Below, in pieces: positions 1 to 6,123 of a stretch of DNA of 11,447 nt (the stretch's first letter is position 1; every line of letters starts with the position of its first letter). The notes under the pieces are model-generated. The model was not told where the DNA came from. It saw only the letters and a list, made by a program, of their open reading frames with translations, and searched no databases. The translations under genes and the position numbers were made by a program. This DNA is from Collinsella aerofaciens (lineage in GTDB: Bacteria; Actinomycetota; Coriobacteriia; Coriobacteriales; Coriobacteriaceae): contig JAUUSS010000077.1 in assembly GCA_030841765.1 (NCBI GenBank), positions 1 through 11,447 on the forward strand. Reading direction: 5' to 3'.

Positions 1-71
1 CGGTCTTTCATGCAGCAGGGGCTCTCAATGTTTTTATGTCCTGCTCATATCGTCTCTGCCGGCAGCTTGGA

Positions 72-317
72 ACAGTCCTTAAAGCCCGCATCAATCAACT
101 GCGGAAAGCGCATCCCAGAATGAGCGTCCAACATGGGACATGGTTTCCCTTGAGGGCCTCAACCGGAAAATGCATCCCGGAATGTTGCCGGAAAGTGGAA
201 CGTAGTTTCCCAAACAGGCCGTGCGCGGAAAGTGCATCCCGCTATCGAACTTCAAAGCGGGATGCATTTTCCGTGCCAGCAGTTCCGGGCAGCCAGAGAC
301 CACTCATTTAAGTCTGT
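72..317. repeat. Possible small non-autonomous element bounded by an imperfect inverted repeat
   Basis: ACAGTCCTTAAA (72-83) is answered by TTTAAGTCTGT (307-317). The second is the reverse complement of the first with one base missing. The pair encloses all three palindromic units of the 62-bp repeat block, and the right arm ends about ten bases beyond the stop codon of the minus-strand peptidase gene. No open frame inside resembles a transposase, so if this is mobile it would have to be moved in trans. No target-site duplication was clearly seen. The arms may match by chance; only their position around the repeat block makes them notable. Confidence 0.3.
102..273. repeat. Three tandem 48-bp palindromic units with a 62-bp period
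   Basis: Left half-sites CGGAAAGCGCATCCC (102-116), CGGAAAATGCATCCC (164-178) and CGGAAAGTGCATCCC (226-240) are exactly 62 bp apart. Right half-sites TGGGACATGGTTTCCC (134-149), TGGAACGTAGTTTCCC (196-211) and CGGGATGCATTTTCCG (258-273) keep the same 62-bp period. Each unit is thus a 48-bp inverted repeat plus a 14-bp linker. Unit 3 is almost perfect: 226-243 pairs with 256-273 with one G-T mismatch, and the stem extends outward to 223 and 276. Units 1 and 2 have decayed right arms. The first linker is itself palindromic (TTGAGG-G-CCTCAA, 150-162). The block lies downstream of the minus-strand peptidase gene. No T-run follows the unit-3 stem on either strand, so it is not a standard intrinsic terminator. 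It resembles REP/BIME-type intergenic repeats in layout. Confidence 0.75.
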
Positions 318-326
318 CCCCAACGA

Positions 327-1361
327 CTAGTAGTAGGCCCACATGGCTTCGACTTCGTTAAGGACCTCTACGACGCCCCAGCGGCGGGCGCTGCGGCTGG
401 CCGAGTTGGGATCGAAGACTCCAATCTGGTCGGCGTCGTCAATACCGTAAAGCACGATGTAGTGTCCAACGCTGGTAAAGGTGCCCGGTCGAACGGCGGC
501 GATGACGGGCGCTCCCGAACGCAGCGCCTGAGTCATCGAGTCGCGATCGTTATGGAGCTCCGTTCCGTTAAGTCCCAACTGCCACGCGCCGCTCGTCATA
601 AACGACCATTCGGTTGCACCGGTGGGGGCGTAATTGCCCACCTCGGAAAGCGCGCACATATCGACGGGGGTCATATCGGTGCGTCCCGTCTTAAAGATAT
701 AGACCATGGTGAGGCACGTAGGCCCGCAGGCATTTTGGCGGATGGTGCCGCCGGCGTAAGGCAGCTCCGACCACGCAGGGTCGATCTGATAGATATGGGG
801 CATCGTGCCGGCTTGCCATTGAGAGCGCGGGGTCGAAAAGGCGAAAGAATAACCGGGCGCGACGGGGGCCTTGAGCAGCTTGTCCTCGGCGGTGGGCTCG
901 AGACCGGCCGACCCGTGGGACATACAGGAGCTCATAAGCACAAAGACCAGACAGGTAAGGATAGAGCACAGTGCGAGGCGAAGTCGACGAGCCGGCAGGG
1001 CGGTGGCATTCGCGTGCGATGTCGAGCGGTAGGGCTTGCCGTCGCGTCCGCCTTGGGGATGCGAAAAGAAGCGGTTGATATGGATGTTGGGCTGACGTGC
1101 GCCGTTGCGGCGCAGTTGCGGAACCTCGGCCTGACGCTGTCGAGTGCGCGCGCCCAAGCGGCTATCTTGCTGCGCGCTTGTGCCCGTGCTCAGACGGCCA
1201 CTCTGCCGTGTTCTGCTTGACTGCTGCCGAGACGAAGGTCTGGGTTGCTCTTGGAGGCGTTGCGGATTGCTGCTCGTGGCACTTCTGGGCGTAGGCGTGG
1301 TACGGCCAGCAAGGCGAACGCTTTGTCGCCGTTGATCACCGTCGTTGTATCCGTATGCCAT
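327..1361 (-). CDS. Membrane-anchored C39-like cysteine peptidase with basic disordered N-terminus
   Basis: This 344-residue protein has three parts. Residues 1-125 are rich in Arg, Gln, Ser and Thr with no hydrophobic stretch, so probably a disordered cytoplasmic tail. Residues 127-145 form one membrane segment ending in MSSC (Cys146), which also fits a lipoprotein box. Residues about 185-344 form a papain-like domain of the Peptidase_C39_2 type. Its catalytic triad is visible as Cys212 in NACGPTC, His300 in GHYIVLYG and Asp317 in FDPNS. The family cleaves peptides (the ABC-exporter members cut Gly-Gly leaders), but this protein has no transporter domains and its substrate is unknown. The catalytic domain should lie outside the cell. 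The ATG at 1361 follows AAGGCGG at 5 bases. No ATG, GTG or TTG in a position to give a short normal signal peptide was found, so the long tail is probably real. It stands alone, divergent from the permease gene. Confidence 0.8.
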   Translation of the reverse strand: MAYGYNDGDQRRQSVRLAGRTTPTPRSATSSNPQRLQEQPRPSSRQQSSRTRQSGRLSTGTSAQQDSRLGARTRQRQAEVPQLRRNGARQPNIHINRFFSHPQGGRDGKPYRSTSHANATALPARRLRLALCSILTCLVFVLMSSCMSHGSAGLEPTAEDKLLKAPVAPGYSFAFSTPRSQWQAGTMPHIYQIDPAWSELPYAGGTIRQNACGPTCLTMVYIFKTGRTDMTPVDMCALSEVGNYAPTGATEWSFMTSGAWQLGLNGTELHNDRDSMTQALRSGAPVIAAVRPGTFTSVGHYIVLYGIDDADQIGVFDPNSASRSARRWGVVEVLNEVEAMWAYY

Positions 1362-1646
1362 TCGTACCGCCTTGTCTCATGTATAACCTGTCCATCCTAC
1401 AAAAAAGATGTGCAACAAATGGGTCTGCGCGTCAAAAGCTCGGTAAACGGTACGAAAGGCGCAAAACACACGGCCTCAAAAACATCTCTATATGCGTCCG
1501 ATGAGCGTACGCCCGTCGGGCGGGCGGCAACAATGAACGGCAAACCGTGCCGTTCGTCCCAAAAACGGCGCCGCTCGTTTTGCAGTTCTGCCTTCGGTCG
1601 AGCTGCAAGCGGAGCTGCTGCGCCAAGGCCGTATCTTAAAGCCACG

Positions 1647-1677
1647 AAATAAAAGAGCGCGGCAAAACAGACCGCGC
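1647..1677 (-). terminator. Possible minus-strand intrinsic terminator
   Basis: Read on the minus strand, GCGCGG, a 9-base loop and CCGCGC are followed directly by TCTTTTATTT, the layout of a Rho-independent terminator. The stem is short at 6 bp but all G/C. No minus-strand gene precedes it, since that strand is antisense to the permease there. It would therefore stop antisense transcripts before they reach the peptidase gene. On the plus strand the same stem lies about 30 bases before the permease ribosome binding site and has no U-tract. Confidence 0.35.
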
Positions 1678-1705
1678 AAGGGGTGACGTCAAGGGGCGTC
1701 AAAAA

Positions 1706-1717
1706 GGAAAGGAGGGG
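1706..1717 (+). promoter_or_regulatory. Strong ribosome binding site that fixes the permease start
   Basis: GGAAAGGAGGGG contains a full AAAGGAGG core at 1708-1715, six bases before the ATG at 1722. It rules out the in-frame GTG at 1683, which has no comparable site and would add 13 charged residues not expected in this family. Confidence 0.85.
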
Positions 1718-1721
1718 AACA

Positions 1722-3173
1722 ATGGCGGACAAGAACGCAGAAGTTGCAGTCGAAGGTAACGGCGGCATGAAGAAAACGCTTTCGCTCTGGAACTTCTTCA
1801 CCATCGGTTTCGGTGCCATCATCGGAACTGGCTGGGTTCTGCAGGTCGGCGACTGGATGGTCGTGGGCGGCGGTCCCGTTCCCGCTATGATCGCATTCCT
1901 CTTGGGTGCAATCTTCCTCGTGCCCGTCGGAGCTGTTTTCGGTGAGCTCACGGCTGCTATCCCCATCTCGGGCGGCATCGTCGAGTATGTCGATCGTAGC
2001 TTTGGCCGTACGCTGAGCTACATCACCGGATGGCTTTTGGCCCTGGGCAACGGCATCCTGTGCCCGTGGGAGGCAATCGCTATCTCGACCCTCGTGTCCG
2101 AGATGTTCGGCAGCCTGCCCGGTCTTGAGTGGCTGCGCGCCGTCAAGCTCTACACCATCCTGGGCGCCGACGTTTACCTGTTCCCGACGCTGATCGCGCT
2201 CGGCTTTGCAGCCTACGTCATCTTCCTCAACTTCCGCGGTGCCAGCTCGGCCGCCAAGCTTCAGGCCTTCCTGACCAAGGCTCTGCTCTGCGGCATGCTG
2301 CTCGCCATGGGCGTCTCGCTGTTCACCGGCTCGCCGGACAACGCCATGCCCGTGTTCTCCCAGGTCGCCGGCGCTGGCGGCGGCAAGGCCGCTACCGAGA
2401 GCTCCAGCCTGTTTGCCGGCATCGTGTCGGTCCTGGTTCTGACCCCGTTCTTCTATGCCGGTTTCGACACCATTCCTCAGCAGGCTGAGGAAGCAGCCGA
2501 GGGCCTCAACTGGAACAAGTTCGGCAAGATCATCTCCCTGGCCCTGCTGGCCGCCGGCGGCTTCTACATGGTCTGCATCTACTCGTTCGGCACCATCCTC
2601 GACTGGCATGAGTTTGTTAAGAGCCCGGTTCCCGCGCTTGCCTGCCTCAAGGGCATCAACATGCTTCTGTACCTGGCCATGCTCGTCATCGCCACGCTTG
2701 GACCCATGGGCCCGATGAACTCCTTCTACGGCGCCACGAGCCGCATCATGCTCGCCATGGGCCGCAAGGGCCAACTGCCCGAGAAGTTCGCCGAGGTCGA
2801 CCCCAAGTCCGGCGCTCCCAAGCTCGCCTGCGTCGTTCTGGGCGTTATCACCGTCATCGGTCCGTTCCTGGGCAAGAACATGCTCATCCCTCTGACCAAC
2901 GTGTCGGCTCTCGCCTTCATTTTCTCCTGCGGTATGGTCGCCCTCGCCTGCCTGCGCATGCGCTTCACCGAGCCCGACCTGCCTCGTCCCTACGAGGTGC
3001 CCGGCGGCAAGTTTGGCATCGGCCTCGCTATCGCTGCCTGCGCCATCATCATCGGCCTGCTCGTGATTCCGTTCTCTCCCGCCTCCCTCAACATGGTGGA
3101 GTGGAGCATCGTGATCGGCTGGTTGGCTATTGGCCTGGCCCTCATGGCTTTCACCAATTCCCGCAAAAAGTAA
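1722..3173 (+). CDS. APC-superfamily amino-acid permease
   Basis: A 483-residue inner-membrane transporter with about 12 membrane segments, the normal size for the amino acid-polyamine-organocation superfamily. The TM1 signature is clear at residues 28-38 (IGFGAIIGTGW). This glycine-rich unwound helix contacts the substrate carboxylate in known APC structures. Other family marks are PISGGIVEYVDRSFG (81-95), FYAGFDTIPQQAEE (244-257, TM6 region) and the loop SRIMLAMGRKGQLP (340-353), followed by PRPYEVPGG (421-429) before the last two helices. It should import an amino acid or related amine by proton or sodium coupling or by exchange. The exact substrate cannot be read from sequence. The gene is followed after 131 bases by an amidohydrolase on the same strand, suggesting that imported substrate is hydrolysed. 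Strong ribosome binding site and C-ending codons suggest good expression. Confidence 0.9.
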   Translation: MADKNAEVAVEGNGGMKKTLSLWNFFTIGFGAIIGTGWVLQVGDWMVVGGGPVPAMIAFLLGAIFLVPVGAVFGELTAAIPISGGIVEYVDRSFGRTLSYITGWLLALGNGILCPWEAIAISTLVSEMFGSLPGLEWLRAVKLYTILGADVYLFPTLIALGFAAYVIFLNFRGASSAAKLQAFLTKALLCGMLLAMGVSLFTGSPDNAMPVFSQVAGAGGGKAATESSSLFAGIVSVLVLTPFFYAGFDTIPQQAEEAAEGLNWNKFGKIISLALLAAGGFYMVCIYSFGTILDWHEFVKSPVPALACLKGINMLLYLAMLVIATLGPMGPMNSFYGATSRIMLAMGRKGQLPEKFAEVDPKSGAPKLACVVLGVITVIGPFLGKNMLIPLTNVSALAFIFSCGMVALACLRMRFTEPDLPRPYEVPGGKFGIGLAIAACAIIIGLLVIPFSPASLNMVEWSIVIGWLAIGLALMAFTNSRKK

Positions 3174-3193
3174 CGCCTAGCCGGGGCGGATCG

Positions 3194-3222
3194 GGTGCGT
3201 GGGGCCCTCTCTCCCGCGCACC
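3194..3222 (+). promoter_or_regulatory. Intercistronic hairpin between permease and amidohydrolase
   Basis: GGTGCGTGGG (3194-3203) pairs with CCCGCGCACC (3213-3222) over 10 bp with one G-U pair and a 9-base loop. No T-run follows, so it is a poor Rho-independent terminator. It begins 20 bases after the permease stop and could protect the upstream mRNA from 3' exonucleases or mark an RNA-processing point, allowing different levels of the two proteins from one transcript. Confidence 0.5.
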
Positions 3223-3304
3223 GAACCCGGCACCACTTGGGTAGCTTTGTGAGGCCTTAACCCAACACGGCCTCGCCCACTATATGGATCCATAAGGAGG
3301 AACC

Positions 3305-4582
3305 ATGTCCACTAAGTATGCAATCGTTGGCGGCAAGCTCATCGACGGTACCGGTGCCGAGCCGGTCGAGAACTCCCTCGTTCTCGTCGACGACAACGGC
3401 AAGATCGAGTACGCCGGCACTATGCAGGACCTTCCCGAGGGCGTTGAGGTCATCGACGCCGCCGGCAAGACCGTCCTTCCCGGCCTGATCGACACCCATC
3501 TGCACTTCTCGGGCAACCTGACCGACGATGATACCGATTGGGTCATGCAGCCGCTCCTCGAGAAGCAGGCCGTCGCCGTCAAGCAGGCCTACGACTGCCT
3601 CACTCACGGCCTCACCACTGTCTGCGAGATCGGCCGCTTTGGTATCCAGATCCGTGACTGCATCGACAAGGGCGTCTTTAAGGGCCCGCGCGTTCTGGCC
3701 ACCGGCCTCGGCTTCTGCCGCGTTGCCGGCCACGGTGACTCCCACCACTGCACCCAGGAGCTCAACAAGGAATCCCATCCCTGGGGCGACCAGGTCGACG
3801 GTCCTTGGGATCTGCGCAAGGCCGTCCGTCGTCGCCTGCGCGAGAACCCCGATGCCATCAAGATCTGGGCTACCGGTGGCGGCATCTGGCGCTGGGACTC
3901 CGGTCGCGACCAGCACTATTGCTCCGAGGAGATCCAGGCCGTAGTCGAAGAGGCAAAGATGGTCGGCATCCCCGTGTGGAGCCACTGCTACAACAACCAC
4001 GCCGCTGCCTACGATTCCGTTCGCTTTGGCTGCGAGCAGCTGATTCACGGCTTCGATATCGATGAGCGCACCATGGACCTCATGGCCGAGCAGGGCACCT
4101 TCTTCACCCCGACGATCGCCTTCCTGCCCACCTGGTACGCCACCTATCCGCCCGTCTACGTCCCCGAGCTGCACGACAAGTACGAGGGCACCCTGGTCGA
4201 GAAGGAGCTGCAGCGCAACTACGACTGCCTGCGCGAGGCCAAGAAGCGCGGCGTCGTCATGACGATCGGCTCCGACTCCTTCTCCTTCGTCACCCCGTAC
4301 GGCACCTGCTCCATCGAGGAGATGTACGAGTTCGTCGACAAGATCGGCTTCACCCCGGTCGAGACCATCACCTGCGCCACCCTCAACGGTGCCAAGATGT
4401 GCCACATCGAGGACGAGACCGGTTCCATCGAGGCCGGCAAGTGCGCCGACCTGCTGGTCGTCAACGGTGACGTCGCCGCCGACATCCACGTGCTCAACAC
4501 CGACAACATGGACGTCATCATGAAGGACGGCTGGATCGTCGAGGCGGGCACCTTTGGCGAGGCCAACAAATACAGCGCCTAA
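3305..4582 (+). CDS. Metal-dependent amidohydrolase, Xaa-Pro dipeptidase/imidazolonepropionase-like
   Basis: A 425-residue cytoplasmic enzyme of the amidohydrolase superfamily (COG1228-type). It has the usual split small beta-domain (residues 1-60 and about 375-425) around a TIM barrel. All expected metal and catalytic ligands are visible: His65 and His67 in DTHLH, Lys186 in AIKIWATGG (the position of the carbamylated lysine bridging two metals), His227 in WSHCY, His248 in LIHGF and Asp324 in GSDSF. GHGDSHH (142-148) is typical of the prolidase-like branch. These enzymes hydrolyse amide bonds in dipeptides or cyclic amides with zinc. The lysine and the absence of other histidine-degradation genes argue against true HutI. 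AAGGAGG (3294-3300) precedes the ATG by four bases. Codon choice is almost wholly C-ending (ATC, AAC, GAC, GTC), stronger than in the kinase genes, which suggests high expression. It is probably functionally linked to the upstream permease. Confidence 0.88.
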   Translation: MSTKYAIVGGKLIDGTGAEPVENSLVLVDDNGKIEYAGTMQDLPEGVEVIDAAGKTVLPGLIDTHLHFSGNLTDDDTDWVMQPLLEKQAVAVKQAYDCLTHGLTTVCEIGRFGIQIRDCIDKGVFKGPRVLATGLGFCRVAGHGDSHHCTQELNKESHPWGDQVDGPWDLRKAVRRRLRENPDAIKIWATGGGIWRWDSGRDQHYCSEEIQAVVEEAKMVGIPVWSHCYNNHAAAYDSVRFGCEQLIHGFDIDERTMDLMAEQGTFFTPTIAFLPTWYATYPPVYVPELHDKYEGTLVEKELQRNYDCLREAKKRGVVMTIGSDSFSFVTPYGTCSIEEMYEFVDKIGFTPVETITCATLNGAKMCHIEDETGSIEAGKCADLLVVNGDVAADIHVLNTDNMDVIMKDGWIVEAGTFGEANKYSA

Positions 4583-4623
4583 ACTACCGTTCATCGACGA
4601 CTGGATGTAAAACACAGTATTTG

Positions 4624-4638
4624 ATTGCATAATGCAAT
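4624..4638. repeat. Perfect 7+1+7 inverted repeat ATTGCAT-A-ATGCAAT
   Basis: This A/T-rich palindrome lies 41 bases after the amidohydrolase stop and three bases before the terminator stem. It contains CATAAT (4628-4633), a fair -10 hexamer, but no acceptable -35 was found 16-18 bases upstream. It could be a regulator-binding site or part of the 3' end structure. Confidence 0.4.
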
Positions 4639-4640
4639 GG

Positions 4641-4667
4641 AGAGGGTCGCTTGCGGCCCTCTTTATT
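4641..4667 (+). terminator. Intrinsic terminator after the amidohydrolase gene
   Basis: AGAGGGTCG (4641-4649) pairs with CGGCCCTCT (4654-4662) over 9 bp with one wobble and a tight CTTG tetraloop, followed by a T-rich run (TTTATT). This is a strong Rho-independent terminator and separates the permease-amidohydrolase unit from the kinase operon, whose start codon is about 27 bases further on. Confidence 0.88.
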
Positions 4668-4685
4668 GCTATGGGTGCGATAGAT

Positions 4686-4693
4686 AAAAGGGG
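4686..4693 (+). promoter_or_regulatory. Ribosome binding site favouring a GTG start for the kinase
   Basis: AAAAGGGG touches the ATG at 4694 with no spacer, which would not allow normal Shine-Dalgarno pairing. The in-frame GTG at 4700 lies six bases after it, the usual distance. The choice changes the protein by only two residues. Confidence 0.55.
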
Positions 4694-4699
4694 ATGACG

Positions 4700-6085
4700 G
4701 TGGATTTAAACAGGCTGATTCTGGGCAAGAGCTACAACTCTACCAAGGTCTTTCGTACGGCCCAGCATGTGGTCCAGGCCATCCTGCTCGGTGTTGTCGT
4801 TCCGGCGCTTATCCTGCTGCTTATCTGGGATTTAACCGATAACCCCAATCCCGTTCCGGGCGTTGTCGTTATTGCCGGCATGGTCATGCTGTGCTTCTTT
4901 TTCTCGTATGTCTTTGTGGTCCCCGACGACCTCACATCGAGTGCAACCGACCGTACGCTCGCCATCGCATCAAAAATATTCGCCTACACGTCGCGCGGCC
5001 TTACGCCCGAAGCGGCCTTGGGCGCCTCTAAAATCATCCTGTCCGAGACCATCGCCTCTGCCATCTGCTTTACCGATGGCAAACAGGTGTTGGCAAGCTG
5101 GGGCGAGGACTCGGCAAAGTGCCCTGCCGGCACCCCGGTCGTGCTCAAGACCACGCTCAGTGTGATTGAGACGGGCGAGCAGAGTGTGTTTTCGCGTGAC
5201 ACCTCCAATGAGACGGGCGGTTATTTTCCCCGTCTGCGCGCCGGCATTGTCGCGCCGCTTACCGTGCGCGGGCATTGCGTGGGCACACTCGAGCTGTACT
5301 ATCCCCGCCTGAGCAGCATCGATATGCGCCAGACGGCGTTGGCCTCGGGCTTTGCCGATCTCATTTCCACGCAGCTCGCCAGCTTTGAGCTCGAGCGCCA
5401 GGACGAGCTTACGGCCCGCGTGGAGCTGCGTGCCTTGCAATCACAGGTCGATCCTCATTTTCTATTCAATACCATTAGCACGATCGTGTCGCTCGTTCGA
5501 ACCGAGCCCGACAAGGCGCGATCGCTGTTGATCGACTTTTCCAACTACTATCGTCAGACGCTTTCTGATTCCGATACGCTCACCACGCTCGAGCACGAGG
5601 TGGAACAGGGCACTCGTTATATCAATCTTATGCAGGCCCGGTATGGCGACGGCCGTCTGCGCGTTTCGGTCGACATCGACTTTGAGGTGCGCGACAGCCT
5701 GGTACCGCCGTTTATCTTGCAGCCGCTGCTCGAAAACTGCATCAAGCATGCGCAGCGCGAGACCGAGCCGCTTTCTATTCGTGTTAGGGCTTTTGAGACC
5801 GATGACGGCTTGGAGATCATCGTCGAAGATGACGGCATCGGTATGAGCGAAGAAGTCTGCGCGCATCTGTTTGAGCAGCATCGCCGAGAGGAGCCCGAGA
5901 GCATTACCGCCGACGGCTCCATCAAGCGAGGTTGCGGCCTGGCGCTCTTCAACGTGCTTCAGCGCATCCATTTCTTTTACGGAGAAGATTCTGGCATGCG
6001 CGTGAAGTCCCAGGAGGGCGTGGGAACGCAGGTCATCGTTGAGTTGAACGGCGAGCCGCATGAGCCAGCGCCGCTAACGGTGTAG
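4700..6085 (+). CDS. LytS-like sensor histidine kinase (two TM segments, GAF-like domain)
   Basis: A 461-residue membrane kinase that would phosphorylate the LytTR regulator encoded next. Two membrane helices lie at about 27-45 and 52-74, then a GAF-like region (about 80-232). A helical linker leads to the Pfam His_kinase (LytS/YehU-type) motif SQVDPHFLFNT, with phosphoacceptor His253. The ATPase domain shows the N-box LLENCIKHA (Asn346), the G1 box EDDGIGM (377-383) and the G2 box GCGLALFN. It lacks the five-helix sensor of classical LytS, so its signal is probably perceived by the GAF-like or short extracytoplasmic part. The signal is unknown. Start chosen at GTG for ribosome-binding-site spacing; ATG 4694 is the alternative. 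It is 38 bases from the regulator gene and paralogous to the kinase at 10612. Confidence 0.88.
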   Translation: MDLNRLILGKSYNSTKVFRTAQHVVQAILLGVVVPALILLLIWDLTDNPNPVPGVVVIAGMVMLCFFFSYVFVVPDDLTSSATDRTLAIASKIFAYTSRGLTPEAALGASKIILSETIASAICFTDGKQVLASWGEDSAKCPAGTPVVLKTTLSVIETGEQSVFSRDTSNETGGYFPRLRAGIVAPLTVRGHCVGTLELYYPRLSSIDMRQTALASGFADLISTQLASFELERQDELTARVELRALQSQVDPHFLFNTISTIVSLVRTEPDKARSLLIDFSNYYRQTLSDSDTLTTLEHEVEQGTRYINLMQARYGDGRLRVSVDIDFEVRDSLVPPFILQPLLENCIKHAQRETEPLSIRVRAFETDDGLEIIVEDDGIGMSEEVCAHLFEQHRREEPESITADGSIKRGCGLALFNVLQRIHFFYGEDSGMRVKSQEGVGTQVIVELNGEPHEPAPLTV

Positions 6086-6123
6086 CACGCGGTTGGATTG
6101 AGAGAAAAAGAGGGGAAGCGCAT

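Larger units (their letters stand above)
1362..1721. other. 360-bp divergent intergenic region with several stem-loops
   Basis: This gap separates the peptidase gene (minus) from the permease gene (plus) and must hold both promoters, but no convincing -35/-10 pair was found for either. TTATAC at 1381-1386 on the minus strand is the only -10-like hexamer near the peptidase start. Stem-loops are frequent: CGCCCG-T-CGGGCG (1510-1522), GAACGGCA/TGCCGTTC (1535-1542 with 1548-1555), GTGCCGTT/AACGGCGC (1547-1554 with 1564-1571), AAAACG/CGTTTT (1562-1567 with 1576-1581) and GCGCGG/CCGCGC (1657-1662 with 1672-1677). The middle three compete for the same bases. The minus strand stays open in more than one frame here, but these frames have no ribosome binding site and no recognisable motif. 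The region could be a structured permease leader or a decayed repeat. Confidence 0.5.

Noticed and set aside
102..273. CRISPR array
   Set aside because: The units are themselves long palindromes with decayed arms and only 14-bp linkers, and the divergence is spread through the repeat. There are no unique spacers of normal length and no cas genes.
462..1220. 252-codon open frame on the plus strand opposite the peptidase gene
   Set aside because: It has no recognisable motif and an Arg/Gly-rich composition typical of antisense frames in high-G+C DNA. The minus frame carries an intact C39 catalytic triad.
1397..1978. 193-codon minus-strand open frame spanning the divergent gap
   Set aside because: Its first half is antisense to the permease and the rest has no ribosome binding site or known domain, so it is not called as a gene; the intergenic part is kept as a finding.
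1689..2774. 361-codon minus-strand open frame opposite the permease
   Set aside because: Composition is Asp/Gly/His/Gln-rich with no domain; it mirrors the codon bias of the permease, which has clear APC motifs.
3305..4582. Assignment of the amidohydrolase as imidazolonepropionase (HutI)
   Set aside because: The conserved barrel lysine (Lys186) and GHGDSHH fit the binuclear prolidase-like branch, and no other histidine-degradation gene is nearby.
3257..4630. 457-codon minus-strand open frame covering the amidohydrolase
   Set aside because: It is a product of the strong C-ending codon bias of the plus-strand gene: repetitive Val/Gly/Asp/Leu sequence, no motif, and it runs across the real gene and its terminator.
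4583..4693. LytTR-type direct repeat binding site (ACCGTTCA at 4586-4593)
   Set aside because: A second matching half-site was not found at the expected 12-13-base spacing, and the single hit lies before the terminator rather than in a promoter.
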